A DNA stretch of 64,000 bases from Woeseia sp034521225 (GCA_034521225.1 JAXHMR010000022.1:62001-126000); one strand, 5' to 3'. Numbered from the stretch's first letter, positions 1 to 9,951 are shown. Notes: generated by a model from the letters alone, not told the origin. Made by a program: numbers and translations.

Positions 1-607
1 CAACGATATCTATGTGCGCGGCGGCGACCCTGCACCGGCCGGCACGCAATACAGCGTCGTGCATATCGGCGATGAACTGCGTGATCCGGATGACGGCAGC
101 CTTGTCGGCTACCAGGGCATTTACGTCGGCGAGGGCTCGTTGACACGGGGCGGCGACCCGGCAACGCTCGCATTGACTGATTCCAACCGGGAAACACGGG
201 CCGGTGACCGGCTCTTGCCGGAAAGCGTGGACATCCCGCTCAATTTCTTCCCTAAAGCACCGGATAGTCCGATCGACGGCCGGATTATCTCCGTGGTAGA
301 TGGTGTAGCGCTGATTGGACAATACCAGGTTATCGTCATGAACCGCGGGGCCCGTGACGGACTGGCGCCCGGCGATATACTGACGGTGTTCCAGGCGGGC
401 GAGGTCATACGGGACCGCTTCGCCAATGGCGGCGGCCTGTCCGGTGGCCTGATGAGCCGCATGGGCGGCGGCGAGAAGGTTACGCTGCCCGACGAACAGG
501 CCGGCACGGTGATGGTGTTCAAGGTATATGACCGCATCGCCTATGGGCTGGTGATGGAAGCCACCAGCGACATACACATACTCGACGCCGTACGCAGCCC
601 CGAGTAA
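1..607 (+). CDS. LysM-type peptidoglycan-binding protein, C-terminal part (5' truncated by window edge)
   Basis: The reading frame is open from base 2 to the stop at 605-607, with no start inside the window, so only the last ~201 residues are present. The visible part is a soluble, glycine- and aspartate-rich region with a turn through GARDGLAPGDILTVFQAG that resembles the C-terminal domain found behind LysM in proteins encoded upstream of dprA. The LysM domain and signal peptide would lie to the left and cannot be seen. Identification rests mainly on position: a LysM gene directly precedes dprA in many gammaproteobacteria. Such proteins are periplasmic cell-wall binders. A strong intrinsic terminator follows the stop, so it does not simply read through into dprA. 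Confidence 0.6.
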   Translation, partial: NDIYVRGGDPAPAGTQYSVVHIGDELRDPDDGSLVGYQGIYVGEGSLTRGGDPATLALTDSNRETRAGDRLLPESVDIPLNFFPKAPDSPIDGRIISVVDGVALIGQYQVIVMNRGARDGLAPGDILTVFQAGEVIRDRFANGGGLSGGLMSRMGGGEKVTLPDEQAGTVMVFKVYDRIAYGLVMEATSDIHILDAVRSPE

Positions 608-620
608 CAGCGCTTAAGGC

Positions 621-658
621 AAACGGGCCGGCGCTCATCCAGGGCGCCGGCCCGTTTT
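621..658 (+). terminator. Intrinsic terminator after the LysM gene
   Basis: A perfect 14-bp stem (621-634 pairing with 644-657) encloses a 9-base loop. The left arm begins AAACGGGCC and the right arm ends in GTTTT, so it can work in both orientations. It lies 13 bases after the stop codon of the upstream gene. Confidence 0.85.
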
Positions 659-698
659 GCATGCGGCCCCCGGGTCGCGGCCTTAAGGGGACTGACAC

Positions 699-1805
699 TT
701 GCCCGATGACCTGACAGCGTGGCTTGCGCTCGGACACGCCCGCATCAGCGGCACTCACCTCGACGCCCTGCTCGAGCGCTTCGGCAGCGCCGACAATATC
801 GTGCGGCAGCAGGCTTCGGCCCTGATCGGCAGCGGCCTGACCGAACGCATGGCCTCAGCCGTTCATTCGCCGGACGACGCCTGGATCAGGACGGCCCTCG
901 AATGGCAGGAGCAGCCGGGCAATCACCTCGTGTCCGCCGCCTCTCGGCATTACCCGGAACTGCTGCGCCAGACACGCGATTATCCGGCGCTCCTGTACGT
1001 CAAGGGCGATCCGGACGCACTTCACCTGCCGACGCTGGCACTCGTGGGCAGCCGCAACCCGACACGCAGCGGCGCGGAAACCGCGGAACAGTTTGCACGG
1101 CATCTCGGTGCGAGCGGCTTTTGCATCGTCAGCGGCCTCGCGCAGGGCATCGACAGCGCCGCGCACCGCGGTGCTCTGGCCGGCAAGGCAAAGACCGTCG
1201 CGGTACTCGGGCACGGTATCGATCGCGTCTATCCGGCGGTGAATCGCGACCTCGCGCATCGCATCGCCGCCGACGGCGCACTGGTCAGCGAATATCCGCT
1301 CGGCGTCACGCCGCGCCGTGAGCACTTTCCGGAACGCAACCGGATTATCAGCGGCCTCAGTCTTGGCACACTCGTCGTCGAAGCGGCCTGGCGCAGCGGC
1401 TCGCTGATTACTGCCCGGCTCGCGTCGGAGCAGGGCCGCGAAGTGTTTGCGATACCGGGCTCGATACACAATCCGCTGGCCCGCGGCTGCCACCGGCTGA
1501 TACGTGAAGGCGCGAAACTGGTCGAAAGCGCGAGCGATATCATTGACGAGCTGGCGCCGCTGGTTGGCCACCTGATGCAACATAACGATGATGCGGAAAT
1601 GCCCGCAAATAGCGTAAAACATCGCGATGAGCACTATGAAGCGCTGCTCGCAGCGCTCGGTTACGACCCGGCAAGTGCCGACGAACTGGCCGCGAAATGC
1701 GCATTGACGATCGATCAGGTTTCCTCCATGCTTCTGATACTGGAGCTCGAGGGCGAAGTGGAGCTGTTGCACGGCGGCAAGTACTCGAGATTACGGACGC
1801 AGTAA
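699..1805 (+). CDS. dprA: DNA-processing protein DprA
   Basis: 368 residues. DprA loads RecA onto incoming single-stranded DNA during natural transformation. The Rossmann-like DNA_processg_A domain spans roughly residues 75-280, with the hallmark LALVGSRNPT, the IVSGLAQGIDSAAHRGAL core, and VVEAAWRSGSLITARLA. A winged-helix C-terminal domain (about 305-368) is typical of gammaproteobacterial DprA. The start is TTG at 699, chosen because an AAGGGG Shine-Dalgarno sits at 685-690; no ATG gives the full N-terminus. It is followed closely by smg, the usual order. Presence of dprA alone does not prove competence, since many non-competent bacteria keep it. Confidence 0.95.
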   Translation: MPDDLTAWLALGHARISGTHLDALLERFGSADNIVRQQASALIGSGLTERMASAVHSPDDAWIRTALEWQEQPGNHLVSAASRHYPELLRQTRDYPALLYVKGDPDALHLPTLALVGSRNPTRSGAETAEQFARHLGASGFCIVSGLAQGIDSAAHRGALAGKAKTVAVLGHGIDRVYPAVNRDLAHRIAADGALVSEYPLGVTPRREHFPERNRIISGLSLGTLVVEAAWRSGSLITARLASEQGREVFAIPGSIHNPLARGCHRLIREGAKLVESASDIIDELAPLVGHLMQHNDDAEMPANSVKHRDEHYEALLAALGYDPASADELAAKCALTIDQVSSMLLILELEGEVELLHGGKYSRLRTQ

Positions 1806-1831
1806 TGCGCAATGAAGGAGCCGCTCCAGGC

Positions 1832-2308
1832 ATGAAAGAAAACGTACTCGACGTGTTGATGTACCTGTTCGAGACTTACATCGACGCGGAGGAGGAGCCG
1901 GAGCCGGACCAGAACGAACTGCGCGGTGAGCTGCTCCGGGCCGGCTTTGGCAATACCGAGATCGAGCGTGCGCTCGACTGGCTGGATGGCCTCGCCGATA
2001 ATCATGACGGCCTGACCCTCAACCCGCAGACCGGCCACGGCACGCGAATCTACAACAACGTGGAGCGCCAGCGCCTGGATACCGGGTGCCGCGGCTTCAT
2101 TACCTACCTGGAACAGATCGGCATACTGTCGCCATTGCAGCGCGAAATTCTTGTCGATCGCCTGCTCGCGCTCGAGACGCCGGACATCGATGTCGAGCAG
2201 ATCAAGTGGGTCGTGCTGATGGTGCTGTTCAGCCAGCCGGGCGAGGAACTGGCCTACGCGCGCATGGAGGACCTGGTCTTCGAAGAGAATTCCGGCCTGC
2301 TCCACTGA
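1832..2308 (+). CDS. smg: Smg/DUF494 family protein
   Basis: 158 residues, close to the 157 of E. coli Smg, a cytoplasmic protein of unknown function encoded between dprA and topA in many gammaproteobacteria. Recognisable family features are the N-terminus VLDVLMYLFETYID, the central CRGFITYLEQIGIL and the C-terminus ENSGLLH. The start at 1832 (MKENVLDV) matches the family; an in-frame ATG at 1805 overlaps the dprA stop and would add nine residues. An AAGGAG at 1815-1820 lies slightly far upstream of 1832, so the longer form cannot be excluded. Probably translated from the dprA transcript. Confidence 0.92.
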   Translation: MKENVLDVLMYLFETYIDAEEEPEPDQNELRGELLRAGFGNTEIERALDWLDGLADNHDGLTLNPQTGHGTRIYNNVERQRLDTGCRGFITYLEQIGILSPLQREILVDRLLALETPDIDVEQIKWVVLMVLFSQPGEELAYARMEDLVFEENSGLLH

Positions 2309-2354
2309 AACCTGACAGGGCGCGCTGTTTCACGTACGGTGCAAGCCCTGTTTC

Positions 2355-2381
2355 TTGACACAATGCCACTGAGCATGTAAT
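2355..2381 (+). promoter_or_regulatory. Possible sigma70 promoter upstream of topA
   Basis: A consensus TTGACA (-35) at 2355-2360 is followed after 15 bases by TGTAAT (2376-2381), five of six matches to the -10 consensus. The spacing is two bases shorter than ideal. It would give topA its own transcript with a ~75-base leader containing the hairpin at 2384-2409. Confidence 0.4.
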
Positions 2382-2383
2382 TG

Positions 2384-2409
2384 AACCGCGGCGCCGTCTG
2401 CGGTTTTTT
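2384..2409 (+). terminator. Hairpin with T-tract between smg and topA
   Basis: AACCGC (2384-2389) can pair with GCGGTT (2400-2405), followed immediately by a T-run. The stem is short (6 bp), but the T-tract makes it a plausible intrinsic terminator for the dprA-smg transcript. It lies downstream of the candidate topA promoter, so it could instead act as a leader attenuator. Confidence 0.5.
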
Positions 2410-2458
2410 GTTCAGGCACCCCGCTCGCGCGCCTATTCCTGCAACCCTCGGAAGCTGT

Positions 2459-4948
2459 ATGTCGGACAACCTGGTCATCGTCGAATCCCCGGCCAAAGCC
2501 AAGACCATCAGCAAGTACCTTGGCAAGGACTTCGATGTCATGGCGTCGTACGGGCACGTGCGCGACCTGGTTCCGAAAGAAGGCGCCGTGGATCCGGAGC
2601 AGGGCTTCGCCATGAAGTACCAGGTCATCGAGCGCAACGAAAAGCACGTCAATGCGATAGTCCGGGCACTGAAGAAGGCGAAGGCCCTCTATCTCGCGAC
2701 GGACCCGGATCGCGAGGGCGAAGCCATTTCCTGGCACCTTGTCGAGCTGCTGAACGAGAAGAAAGCGCTCGTCGGCAAGCCCGTGTACCGCGTCGTGTTT
2801 CACGAGATCACGAAAGGCGCAATACAGGAAGCCATCGATCACCCGCGCGGCATATCCGATGAACTCGTCTGTGCGCAACAGGCGCGGCGGGCACTCGACT
2901 ACCTCGTAGGCTTCAACCTGTCGCCACTATTGTGGAAGAAAGTGCAGCGGGGATTGTCGGCGGGACGCGTGCAGAGCCCGGCATTGCGCATGATTGTCGA
3001 GCGTGAGCTCGAGATCGAGGCATTCAAGGCCCGCGAATACTGGTCGGTTGAAGCCGACGTCAGCAAGGATGAACAGCCGTTCCTGTCGCGGCTGGTTCGC
3101 TACCGCGGCAAAAAAGTCGAGCAGTTCAGTTTTGAAAATGAAACGACTGCGCGCGAAGTTGAAAAGACCATTCTTGAGGCCGCGAACGGCCAGTTAACGA
3201 CAGTCAGTGTCGAAAAGAAGCAACGCCGCCGTAACCCGGCCGCGCCGTTTACGACGTCAACGCTGCAACAGGAAGCATCCCGCAAGCTTGGCTTCAACAC
3301 GCAATGGACGATGCGTGTTGCACAACGTCTCTATGAAGGCCTTGAACTGCCGGAAGAAGGCAACGTCGGCCTGATCAGTTATATGCGCACCGACTCGGTC
3401 ACGCTGGCGCAGAGCGCGCTGGACGAGATTCGCGAGGTCATTCGCGAGCGCTACGGTGCGGAAAACGTGCCTGAGCAGCATCGCGAGTTCAAGACCAAGG
3501 CCAAGAATGCGCAGGAAGCGCATGAAGCGATACGCCCGACGTCGGTGACGCGCACGCCCGAGTCACTGAAAGGCAAGCTGGACCGTGACCAGCTCAAACT
3601 CTATACATTGATCTGGCAGCGCACGATGGCCTGCCAGATGGTGCCTGCCGTGTTCGATACGGTCGCGCTCGAACTTGCCGCCGGACCCGATACCCCTGAC
3701 GGCCATCGCTTTCGGGCCAACGGGTCGGTGCTCGTCGAACCCGGCTTCATGGCCGTCTACCAGGAGGGCAAGGACGATACCGAGCTCGATGACGGCGACC
3801 GGCTGCTGCCCGAGATTGCCGAAGGCGACGTCATCTCGCTCGACAAGCTGCGCACGGAACAGCATTTCACGGAGCCGCCCCCGCGCTTTACCGAAGCAAG
3901 CCTCGTCAAGACGCTGGAAGAGTACGGCATCGGCAGGCCGTCGACGTACGCAAGCATCATTGCGACTCTCAAGCATCGTGAGTACGTCGAGATGGACGGC
4001 AAGCGTTTCATACCGACGGATATCGGGCGCATCGTCAATGGCTTTTTGACCGAGCATTTCACCCAATATGTCGATTACGATTTTACGGCGCGGCTCGAAG
4101 ACGACCTCGACGCGGTTTCGCTCGGCAACAAGGAATGGGTGCCGTTGCTCGAGGAATTCTGGAAACCGTTCGCCAAACTCGTCATCGACAAGGAAGAAAG
4201 TGTTACCCGCGAGCAGGTAGCAATGGCCCGCGAACTTGGTATACATCCGAAAAACGGCAAACCCGTTGCGGTACGCATGGGCCGTTACGGTCCTTTCGTA
4301 CAGGTGGGCACGAAGGACGACGAGGAAAAGCCAAAATTTGCCGGCCTGCGTCCGGGCCAGAAGATGAATGACCTGACGCTAGACGATGCACTCGAGCTCT
4401 TCAAGCTGCCGCGCAAACTTGGCGAAACACAGGATGGCGAGCCGGTGTCGGCGAGTGTCGGCCGCTTCGGTCCGTACGTGCGTTACGGCGACAAGTTCGC
4501 ATCGATCCGTGGCGACGATGATCCGTACACGATTGAATTGCCGCGTGCTCTCGAGCTGATCGAAGAAAAGAAAATCATCGACGCGAATCGCATCATCCAG
4601 GATTTCGAAGAAGAGGGTATACAGGTCTTGAATGGCCGCTATGGCCCCTACATCACGGACAAGACCAAGAATGCCAAGGTGCCGAAAGACCGTGAGCCAA
4701 AGTCACTGACACTCGAAGAGTGCAAGGAGTTGCTTGCCGCGGCTCCGGTGCGCGGCAAACGCGGCAAGAAGAAAAAAGCGGGTACCGCAGCTCCGGCAGC
4801 GGCCAGCAAGAAGAAGGCTACTAAGAAAAAGACGAAAAAGAAAAGGGCGAAAAAGAAACCTGCTAAAAAGATGGCTAAAAAGACTGCAAAAAAGGCGGCA
4901 AAGAAAAAGGAGACGGGCGGTAAGTCATCGGAGGGCAACGCGTCCTGA
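2459..4948 (+). CDS. topA: DNA topoisomerase I (type IA) with C-terminal repeats and lysine-rich tail
   Basis: 829 residues. Relaxes negatively supercoiled DNA. The Toprim domain opens with LVIVESPAKAKTI and contains the TDPDREGEAI metal-binding motif. The catalytic tyrosine is Tyr308 in the GLISYMRTDS motif. The C-terminus carries three topoisomerase C-terminal repeats (each with a G-R-Y/F-G-P-F/Y core, residues ~610-760) instead of the cysteine zinc ribbons of E. coli TopA, and ends in a ~65-residue tail that is mostly Lys and Ala. Such tails occur in several proteobacterial TopAs and probably bind DNA non-specifically. The start at 2459 (MSDNLVIVES) matches the family; the frame is open 26 codons further upstream, but that would cover the hairpin. 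tsaC follows after 8 bases. Confidence 0.97.
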   Translation: MSDNLVIVESPAKAKTISKYLGKDFDVMASYGHVRDLVPKEGAVDPEQGFAMKYQVIERNEKHVNAIVRALKKAKALYLATDPDREGEAISWHLVELLNEKKALVGKPVYRVVFHEITKGAIQEAIDHPRGISDELVCAQQARRALDYLVGFNLSPLLWKKVQRGLSAGRVQSPALRMIVERELEIEAFKAREYWSVEADVSKDEQPFLSRLVRYRGKKVEQFSFENETTAREVEKTILEAANGQLTTVSVEKKQRRRNPAAPFTTSTLQQEASRKLGFNTQWTMRVAQRLYEGLELPEEGNVGLISYMRTDSVTLAQSALDEIREVIRERYGAENVPEQHREFKTKAKNAQEAHEAIRPTSVTRTPESLKGKLDRDQLKLYTLIWQRTMACQMVPAVFDTVALELAAGPDTPDGHRFRANGSVLVEPGFMAVYQEGKDDTELDDGDRLLPEIAEGDVISLDKLRTEQHFTEPPPRFTEASLVKTLEEYGIGRPSTYASIIATLKHREYVEMDGKRFIPTDIGRIVNGFLTEHFTQYVDYDFTARLEDDLDAVSLGNKEWVPLLEEFWKPFAKLVIDKEESVTREQVAMARELGIHPKNGKPVAVRMGRYGPFVQVGTKDDEEKPKFAGLRPGQKMNDLTLDDALELFKLPRKLGETQDGEPVSASVGRFGPYVRYGDKFASIRGDDDPYTIELPRALELIEEKKIIDANRIIQDFEEEGIQVLNGRYGPYITDKTKNAKVPKDREPKSLTLEECKELLAAAPVRGKRGKKKKAGTAAPAAASKKKATKKKTKKKRAKKKPAKKMAKKTAKKAAKKKETGGKSSEGNAS

Positions 4949-4956
4949 CCGCGTCG

Positions 4957-5505
4957 ATGCCACTTCGCCGTGCGGCACGCCTGCTTCACGCAGGCGGCGT
5001 CATCGCGTACCCGACGGAGGGCGTGTTCGGCCTTGGCTGCCTGCCCGACGATCCGGAAGCAGTCTTAAGGCTCCTCGATATAAAGAAGCGCGATCCGTCA
5101 CTCGGCCTGATCCTGATCGCCGCAAACGCCGCGCAACTCGACGGCTGGATCCGATTGCCGGACGGCGAGCATAGCCTTGCCTCTTCCGCCAAACACCCGG
5201 TCACATGGATCGTGCCTGCCGCCGATGGCGTGCCGGAATGGGTGCGCGGCGCGCACACTGGCATTGCCGTCCGGATTACGGCGCACCCGGTGGCCGCGGC
5301 ACTCTGCGAGGCGGCGGGCATGCCGCTTGTTTCAACCAGCGCGAACTTAAGCGGCCACCCGCCGGCACGCAATGCATGGGTCGTGCGCCGGCAGTTTCAG
5401 AACCTTGTCGATTTTATTGTGCCGGGCCGCTGCGGTCCGGCCCGGGGCCCGTCCGAACTGCGCGATCTCGAAAGCGGCGCGGTGCTGCGCGCTGCAACGC
5501 CATGA
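4957..5505 (+). CDS. tsaC: Threonylcarbamoyl-AMP synthase (Sua5/YciO/YrdC family)
   Basis: 182 residues, one YrdC domain. The TsaC class makes threonylcarbamoyl-AMP from threonine, bicarbonate and ATP for the t6A37 modification of ANN-decoding tRNAs. Visible motifs are GGVIAYPTEGVFGLG near the N-terminus, a KKRDPSLGLILIA region (KxR-type substrate site), and the SANLSGHPPA loop. Length and position after topA and before hemF fit TsaC (YrdC) better than YciO. Starts 8 bases after topA and overlaps hemF by ATGA, so the three are likely translationally coupled. Confidence 0.92.
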   Translation: MPLRRAARLLHAGGVIAYPTEGVFGLGCLPDDPEAVLRLLDIKKRDPSLGLILIAANAAQLDGWIRLPDGEHSLASSAKHPVTWIVPAADGVPEWVRGAHTGIAVRITAHPVAAALCEAAGMPLVSTSANLSGHPPARNAWVVRRQFQNLVDFIVPGRCGPARGPSELRDLESGAVLRAATP

Positions 5506-6440
5506 ACGACTCAGCCGTTGACGTAGCGGCAGTCGAGTCGTACCTGCGCTCGTTACAGGACCGGATCGTCCAGGCACTCGAGGATGAGGATGGCGGCGCC
5601 CGCTTCACCCGCGACGCCTGGAAGCGGCCTGGCGGCGGCGGGGGCGAGAGCCGCATACTCGCCGGTGGCGCGGTCTTCGAGCAGGCCGGCGTTGGTTTTT
5701 CGCATGTGCATGGTAGCGAGCTGCCGTCGTCGGCCAGCAAATCGCGGCCCGAACTGGCGGGACGCGGTTTCCAGGCGATGGGCGTTTCCCTGGTGCTGCA
5801 CCCGTGGAACCCGTACGTGCCGACAACGCATGCCAATTTCCGCTTTTTCAACGCCACCGGCGCTGACGCCAAACCCGTCTGGTGGTTCGGCGGCGGCTTC
5901 GACCTGACACCGTATTATCCGTTCGCCGCGGATGTCCGGCACTGGCACCAATGTGCGAGTGATGCCTGCAACGAATTTGGCGATGACGTATATGCGCGTT
6001 ACAAACAGTGGTGCGATGAGTATTTCTACCTGAAGCACCGCGATGAGACCCGCGGCGTCGGCGGGTTGTTTTTCGATGACCTGAATGACTTCGGCTTCGA
6101 GCGTTCCTTCGCTTTTACACGAGCCGTCGCCGAGAAGTTCCTGCCCGCCTACCTGCCGATCGTCCAGGCACACAAGGATCATGAATACGGTGAGCGCGAA
6201 CGGGAGTTCCAGCTCTACCGCCGCGGGCGATACGTCGAGTTCAACCTTCTGTACGACCGCGGCACGCTGTTCGGCCTGCAATCCGGCGGCCGCACCGAGT
6301 CGATACTGATGTCGCTGCCGCCGAGGGTGCGCTGGGCCTATAACTGGCAGCCGGAACCCGGTACGCCGGAGGCCGCACTCTACAGCGATTACCTGCGGCC
6401 GCGGGACTGGCTCACCGTGGCTGGCCCGGACGATTCATGA
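5502..6440 (+). CDS. hemF: Oxygen-dependent coproporphyrinogen III oxidase
   Basis: 312 residues (E. coli HemF 299). Converts coproporphyrinogen III to protoporphyrinogen IX using O2, a cytoplasmic step of haem synthesis, which implies an aerobic life. Family signatures include WWFGGGFDLTPYYPF in the middle and RRGRYVEFNLLYDRGT towards the C-terminus. The start ATG at 5502 overlaps the tsaC stop (ATGA); the frame is open further upstream but only inside tsaC. The last codons and the stop form the outer left arm of a large palindrome that continues into the intergenic region. Confidence 0.97.
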   Translation: MNDSAVDVAAVESYLRSLQDRIVQALEDEDGGARFTRDAWKRPGGGGGESRILAGGAVFEQAGVGFSHVHGSELPSSASKSRPELAGRGFQAMGVSLVLHPWNPYVPTTHANFRFFNATGADAKPVWWFGGGFDLTPYYPFAADVRHWHQCASDACNEFGDDVYARYKQWCDEYFYLKHRDETRGVGGLFFDDLNDFGFERSFAFTRAVAEKFLPAYLPIVQAHKDHEYGEREREFQLYRRGRYVEFNLLYDRGTLFGLQSGGRTESILMSLPPRVRWAYNWQPEPGTPEAALYSDYLRPRDWLTVAGPDDS

Positions 6441-6626
6441 ACGATCTGCTTCATTGGTTGGCGGAGGCGCACCCCGGGGAGGGCTTTTCAGGGACGCTGT
6501 GAATACGTCCCCACTAGTTACAAGGGCTCTGTGTCGGACGTCCCTGTGGGCACAGCCCTGAAAAGCCCTCCCCGGGGCACACCTCCGCTCCTACCTCCGT
6601 GCCGTTCATGAATCGTCCGGGCCAGC
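6420..6626. repeat. Large two-arm imperfect palindrome overlapping the hemF 3' end
   Basis: Two nested pairs of perfect inverted arms: 24 nt at 6420-6443 with 6603-6626, and 22 nt at 6472-6493 with 6556-6577. They are separated by unequal, weakly paired stretches (28 and 25 nt) and a ~60-nt centre that has its own GGGCT..TGTG/CACAGCCC pairing. The outer left arm contains the last seven codons of hemF, including the stop. The transcript would fold into a ~200-nt hairpin. No open reading frame of interest lies in it. It could be a foldback or MITE-like element or an unusual terminator. Confidence 0.85.
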
Positions 6627-6729
6627 GAACCGCGGCATGGCGCTTGAGCACAATGCACGCGGCTACCCGGCTGTTGGCCCGCTGTGGTAACTTCTTTGCA
6701 AAACCGGGCTTTACAGCGTAATTACCCAA

Positions 6730-9700
6730 GTGAATCACCCTTATTCCATCGCCTTGTGCCTGCTGCTGTCCGTGGCAGCGTTTGCCGACAGTGAAAGCCT
6801 GTTGCGCGATGGCGGCGCGCTCGCGGCGTTGCAATTTACCGGCAATGGCACGGATACGGACGTACCGAAGGTCTATATCGTGCAGCTGCGCTCGCCGTCC
6901 GCGGCCGAATACGTAGCAAGCGAGGTGCGCGGCGTCAGCGGCAAGGTGTCGGCACCGCGCTCGTTCGACAAGAACAGTGCCCTGGTCCAGGGCTACACGC
7001 AGAAGCTGGCCGACGAGCAGCAACGGGTCCTCGCCAAGGCCGGCCCCGGCGCGCAGCAAATTTACAGTTACCGCTACAGCCTGAATGGCTTCGCCGCCCG
7101 CATGACGGCAGCAGAGGCCATCAAGGTCGAGCACATGCCGGAAGTCCTGCGCGTCTGGGAAGACGAGATCCGGCCGCTGACGACGAACTTCAGCGCCGAA
7201 TTCCTCGACCTGTTCGACAGCGAGAACGGCTTGCGTGGCGTCGCCGGGCTGGATGGCGACGGTATCGTCATCGGCGTCATTGACAGTGGTATCGCTCCGG
7301 AACACCCGGCACTGGCGGACACGCGGTCGGCGCCAATGCCTCGCCTTTGTGAAAGCACCTGGGCGCAGAACAGCCTGCTCGGCAAATGGCTGTGCCGGCG
7401 TTTTGAGCGCATGGCCGATATCACGCTGTTCGAGCCGCCGGAGAACTGGAACGGCGTCTGCCAGGCGGGCCCGGAATTCCCGGCGGACGCCTGCAACAAC
7501 AAGATGATCGGCGCGCGTTATTTCTTCGACGGCGCCGCGGACGCGGGCCCGATCGACGACGGTGAGATTTTCTCGGCCCTCGACGTCGACGGCCACGGTA
7601 CACATACGGCGACGACGGCGGCCGGCAACCGTGTCGATGCATCAATCTTCGGCACGGTACTTGGACGCGTCGAGGGCATGGCGCCGAAAGCCCGGATTGC
7701 CGCCTACAAAGCCTGCTGGCTGCGGCCCGACGAAACCCGCTCGAGCTGCAACACCTCCGACCTCGCACTGGCCATCGACACGGCGGTGGCCGACGGCGTA
7801 CACATTATTAATTACTCTGTCGGCAATTCAATGCGCGATACGACCGCGCCTGATGACGTGGCACTGATGGCCGCCGCAAAAGCCGGCGTGCTGACCGTTG
7901 TCGCGGCCGGCAACGAGGGTCCCAATTTCGCGACGATCGGCTCGCCGGCCGGATCGCCGTGGGTCATCACGGCGGGTGCGTCGAGCCGGGACGGTGCGCA
8001 CTCGCTGGAGGCTATAAGCATTACTGAGCCGGCGTCGGTCGCCGGCCGCTATGCCGTCAAGGAAGCCAGCTTCACGACGCCGCTTGCGGATGCGGGACCG
8101 ATCGAGGCGGACCTGGTCCTCGCCGATGACGACGACAACCTACTTGCGAATGGCGACCCCGGCACGACATTCGATGCCTGCGAACCGCTGGTCAACAACA
8201 CCGACATTTCCGGCAACATCGCCTTCATCCAGCGCGGCGGCTGCAGCTTCCATGTCAAGGTGACCAATGCCGCGGATGCCGGCGCCGTTGCGGCGGTCAT
8301 ATTCAGCATCGCCGGCGATCCCATCGTCATGGTCGGCACCGCGGGCAGCGTCGATATCCCGGCACTGATGCTCGGGCAGGCGGACGGCAACCTGATACTG
8401 GCCGAACTCGATGCCGGGGAAACAGTAGGCGCCGTATTGGACAAAGGCCTGTTCCTGACTGTCGAGGATACCGGCAACGTAATGGGCAGTTTCAGCTCGC
8501 GCGGTCCCGCCCCGATACAGGACATCCTGAAGCCTGACGTAACAGCGCCCGGCATCAATATCCTCGCGGGCTTCACGCCGCATGCGGTGAATTCGCTGTC
8601 CGGCGAAAACTTTGCCTTCCTGACCGGTACGTCGATGTCGACACCGCACGTGGCAGGTATCGCCGCATTGCTGAAACAGGCGCACCCTGACTGGAGCCCG
8701 GCGGCGCTCAAGTCGGCGCTGATGACGACCGCGTACCAGGACGTAGGGCTGCAAAACAGCGAAAGCCTCGCCATACCGCTTGATTTTGGCGCGGGGCATA
8801 TCGCACCGAACGCCGCAAATGACCCGGGGCTCGTCTTCGATGTCACGGACGACGAGTTCGATGCCTATGCGTGCGGCATCGACTCACCGGCCAACGACGA
8901 ACAGCGTTGCACCGAACTTCTCGCGACTGGCCTGTCAACGGATGCCAGCCAGCTGAACCAGCCGGCGATCGCGGTCGCGCGCCTGGCCAATTCGAAAACG
9001 GTAACGCGCCGCGTGACAAATGTCAGCGACACAAGCGAAGCTTATATGGCAGAGATAGTGCCGCCGGCTGGCATCGACGTGACTGTGTCACCGATGTCGC
9101 TGTCCGTTCTGCCCGGTGCATCAGTGGAATTCGATGTGACCTACAGGTATGCCAGCGGGCCACTCGACGCCTGGCGTTTTGGCAGCCTGGCATGGAACAG
9201 CGACGACCATGCGGTCCGCAGTGTGCTGGCCGCGCGGCCGATTTCGCTTACGGCACCGGGCGAAGTCGGGTCAACCGGCACAAGCGGGGATCTGACGTTT
9301 CCGGTCGAGTTTGGCTACAACGGCACCTACAGCGCCGGCGTGCACGGCATGCGGCGGCCGCTCATAATCCGCGACACGGTGGATTCCGATCCGACGAAGA
9401 CGTTCACGATCCGCGAAACGAACGGCGTCACGGCGCATCTTTACGATGTGCCGGCCAACCAGGCCTATCTGCGGTTTGCTCTGTTTGATGAGTTTACCGA
9501 CGGCAACGACGACCTCGACATGTACATTTACTACTGTCCAGACGGCGTGAACTGCAACAAGATTGGCGAAAGCGGCGGACAGACGGCGGAAGAGGATTCA
9601 ATGTCCTGCTGCCGGGAGCCGGCACCTACGCGGTATTCGTACACGGCTTCGCGACTGACAATGTTACCGGTGGCCCGGGCGCCGTCTACGACATCTACGC

Positions 9701-9893
9701 ATGGCAGTTCGGACTCAACGACAATCAGGGCAACATGTCGGTGACGGCGCCCGCAGCCGTCAGCTCCGGCAGCACCGAGGACATCCTGGTGTCGTGGAGC
9801 GGGCTGCAGTCGGACTCGATCTACCTTGGGGGCATCTCGCACACGACGCCACAGGGGCTCGTCGGCCTGACGGTTATCCGTATACGCAACTGA
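6730..9893 (+). CDS. Secreted subtilisin-family (S8) serine protease with PA insert; frameshifted near the 3' end
   Basis: GTG start with a signal peptide (MNHPYSIALCLLLSVAAFA). An I9-type propeptide (residues ~45-150) is followed by the S8 domain: Asp185 in VIGVIDSG, His289 in DGHGTHT and Ser635 in GTSMSTPHVAG. A protease-associated (PA) domain (~430-570, with IAFIQRGGCSF) is inserted before the serine, as in cucumisin/lactocepin-like enzymes. A fibronectin-like region and a PPC-like C-terminal domain follow. The frame as given ends at 9744 after ~45 unnatural residues (rich in Thr, Ser, Arg). Moving to the -1 frame at about 9592-9602 restores VLLPGAGTYAVFVHGF and runs to a stop at 9891-9893, so one base is missing. 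Probably an extracellular protein-degrading enzyme. Confidence 0.9.
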
Positions 9894-9951
9894 CAGGCCG
9901 CGGGCACGTTACGTGTATTATTCGCGCAGCCGCTGATCCAGGAGACATCCC

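Noticed and set aside
2324..2334. Half of a parS site (TGTTTCACGT) between smg and topA; a similar half at about 2797
   Set aside because: Only one arm of the 16-bp palindrome TGTTTCACGTGAAACA matches; a ParB site needs both arms.
6514..7605. 363-codon minus-strand frame opposite the S8 protease and palindrome
   Set aside because: Shadow frame; the plus-strand protease domains are complete here.
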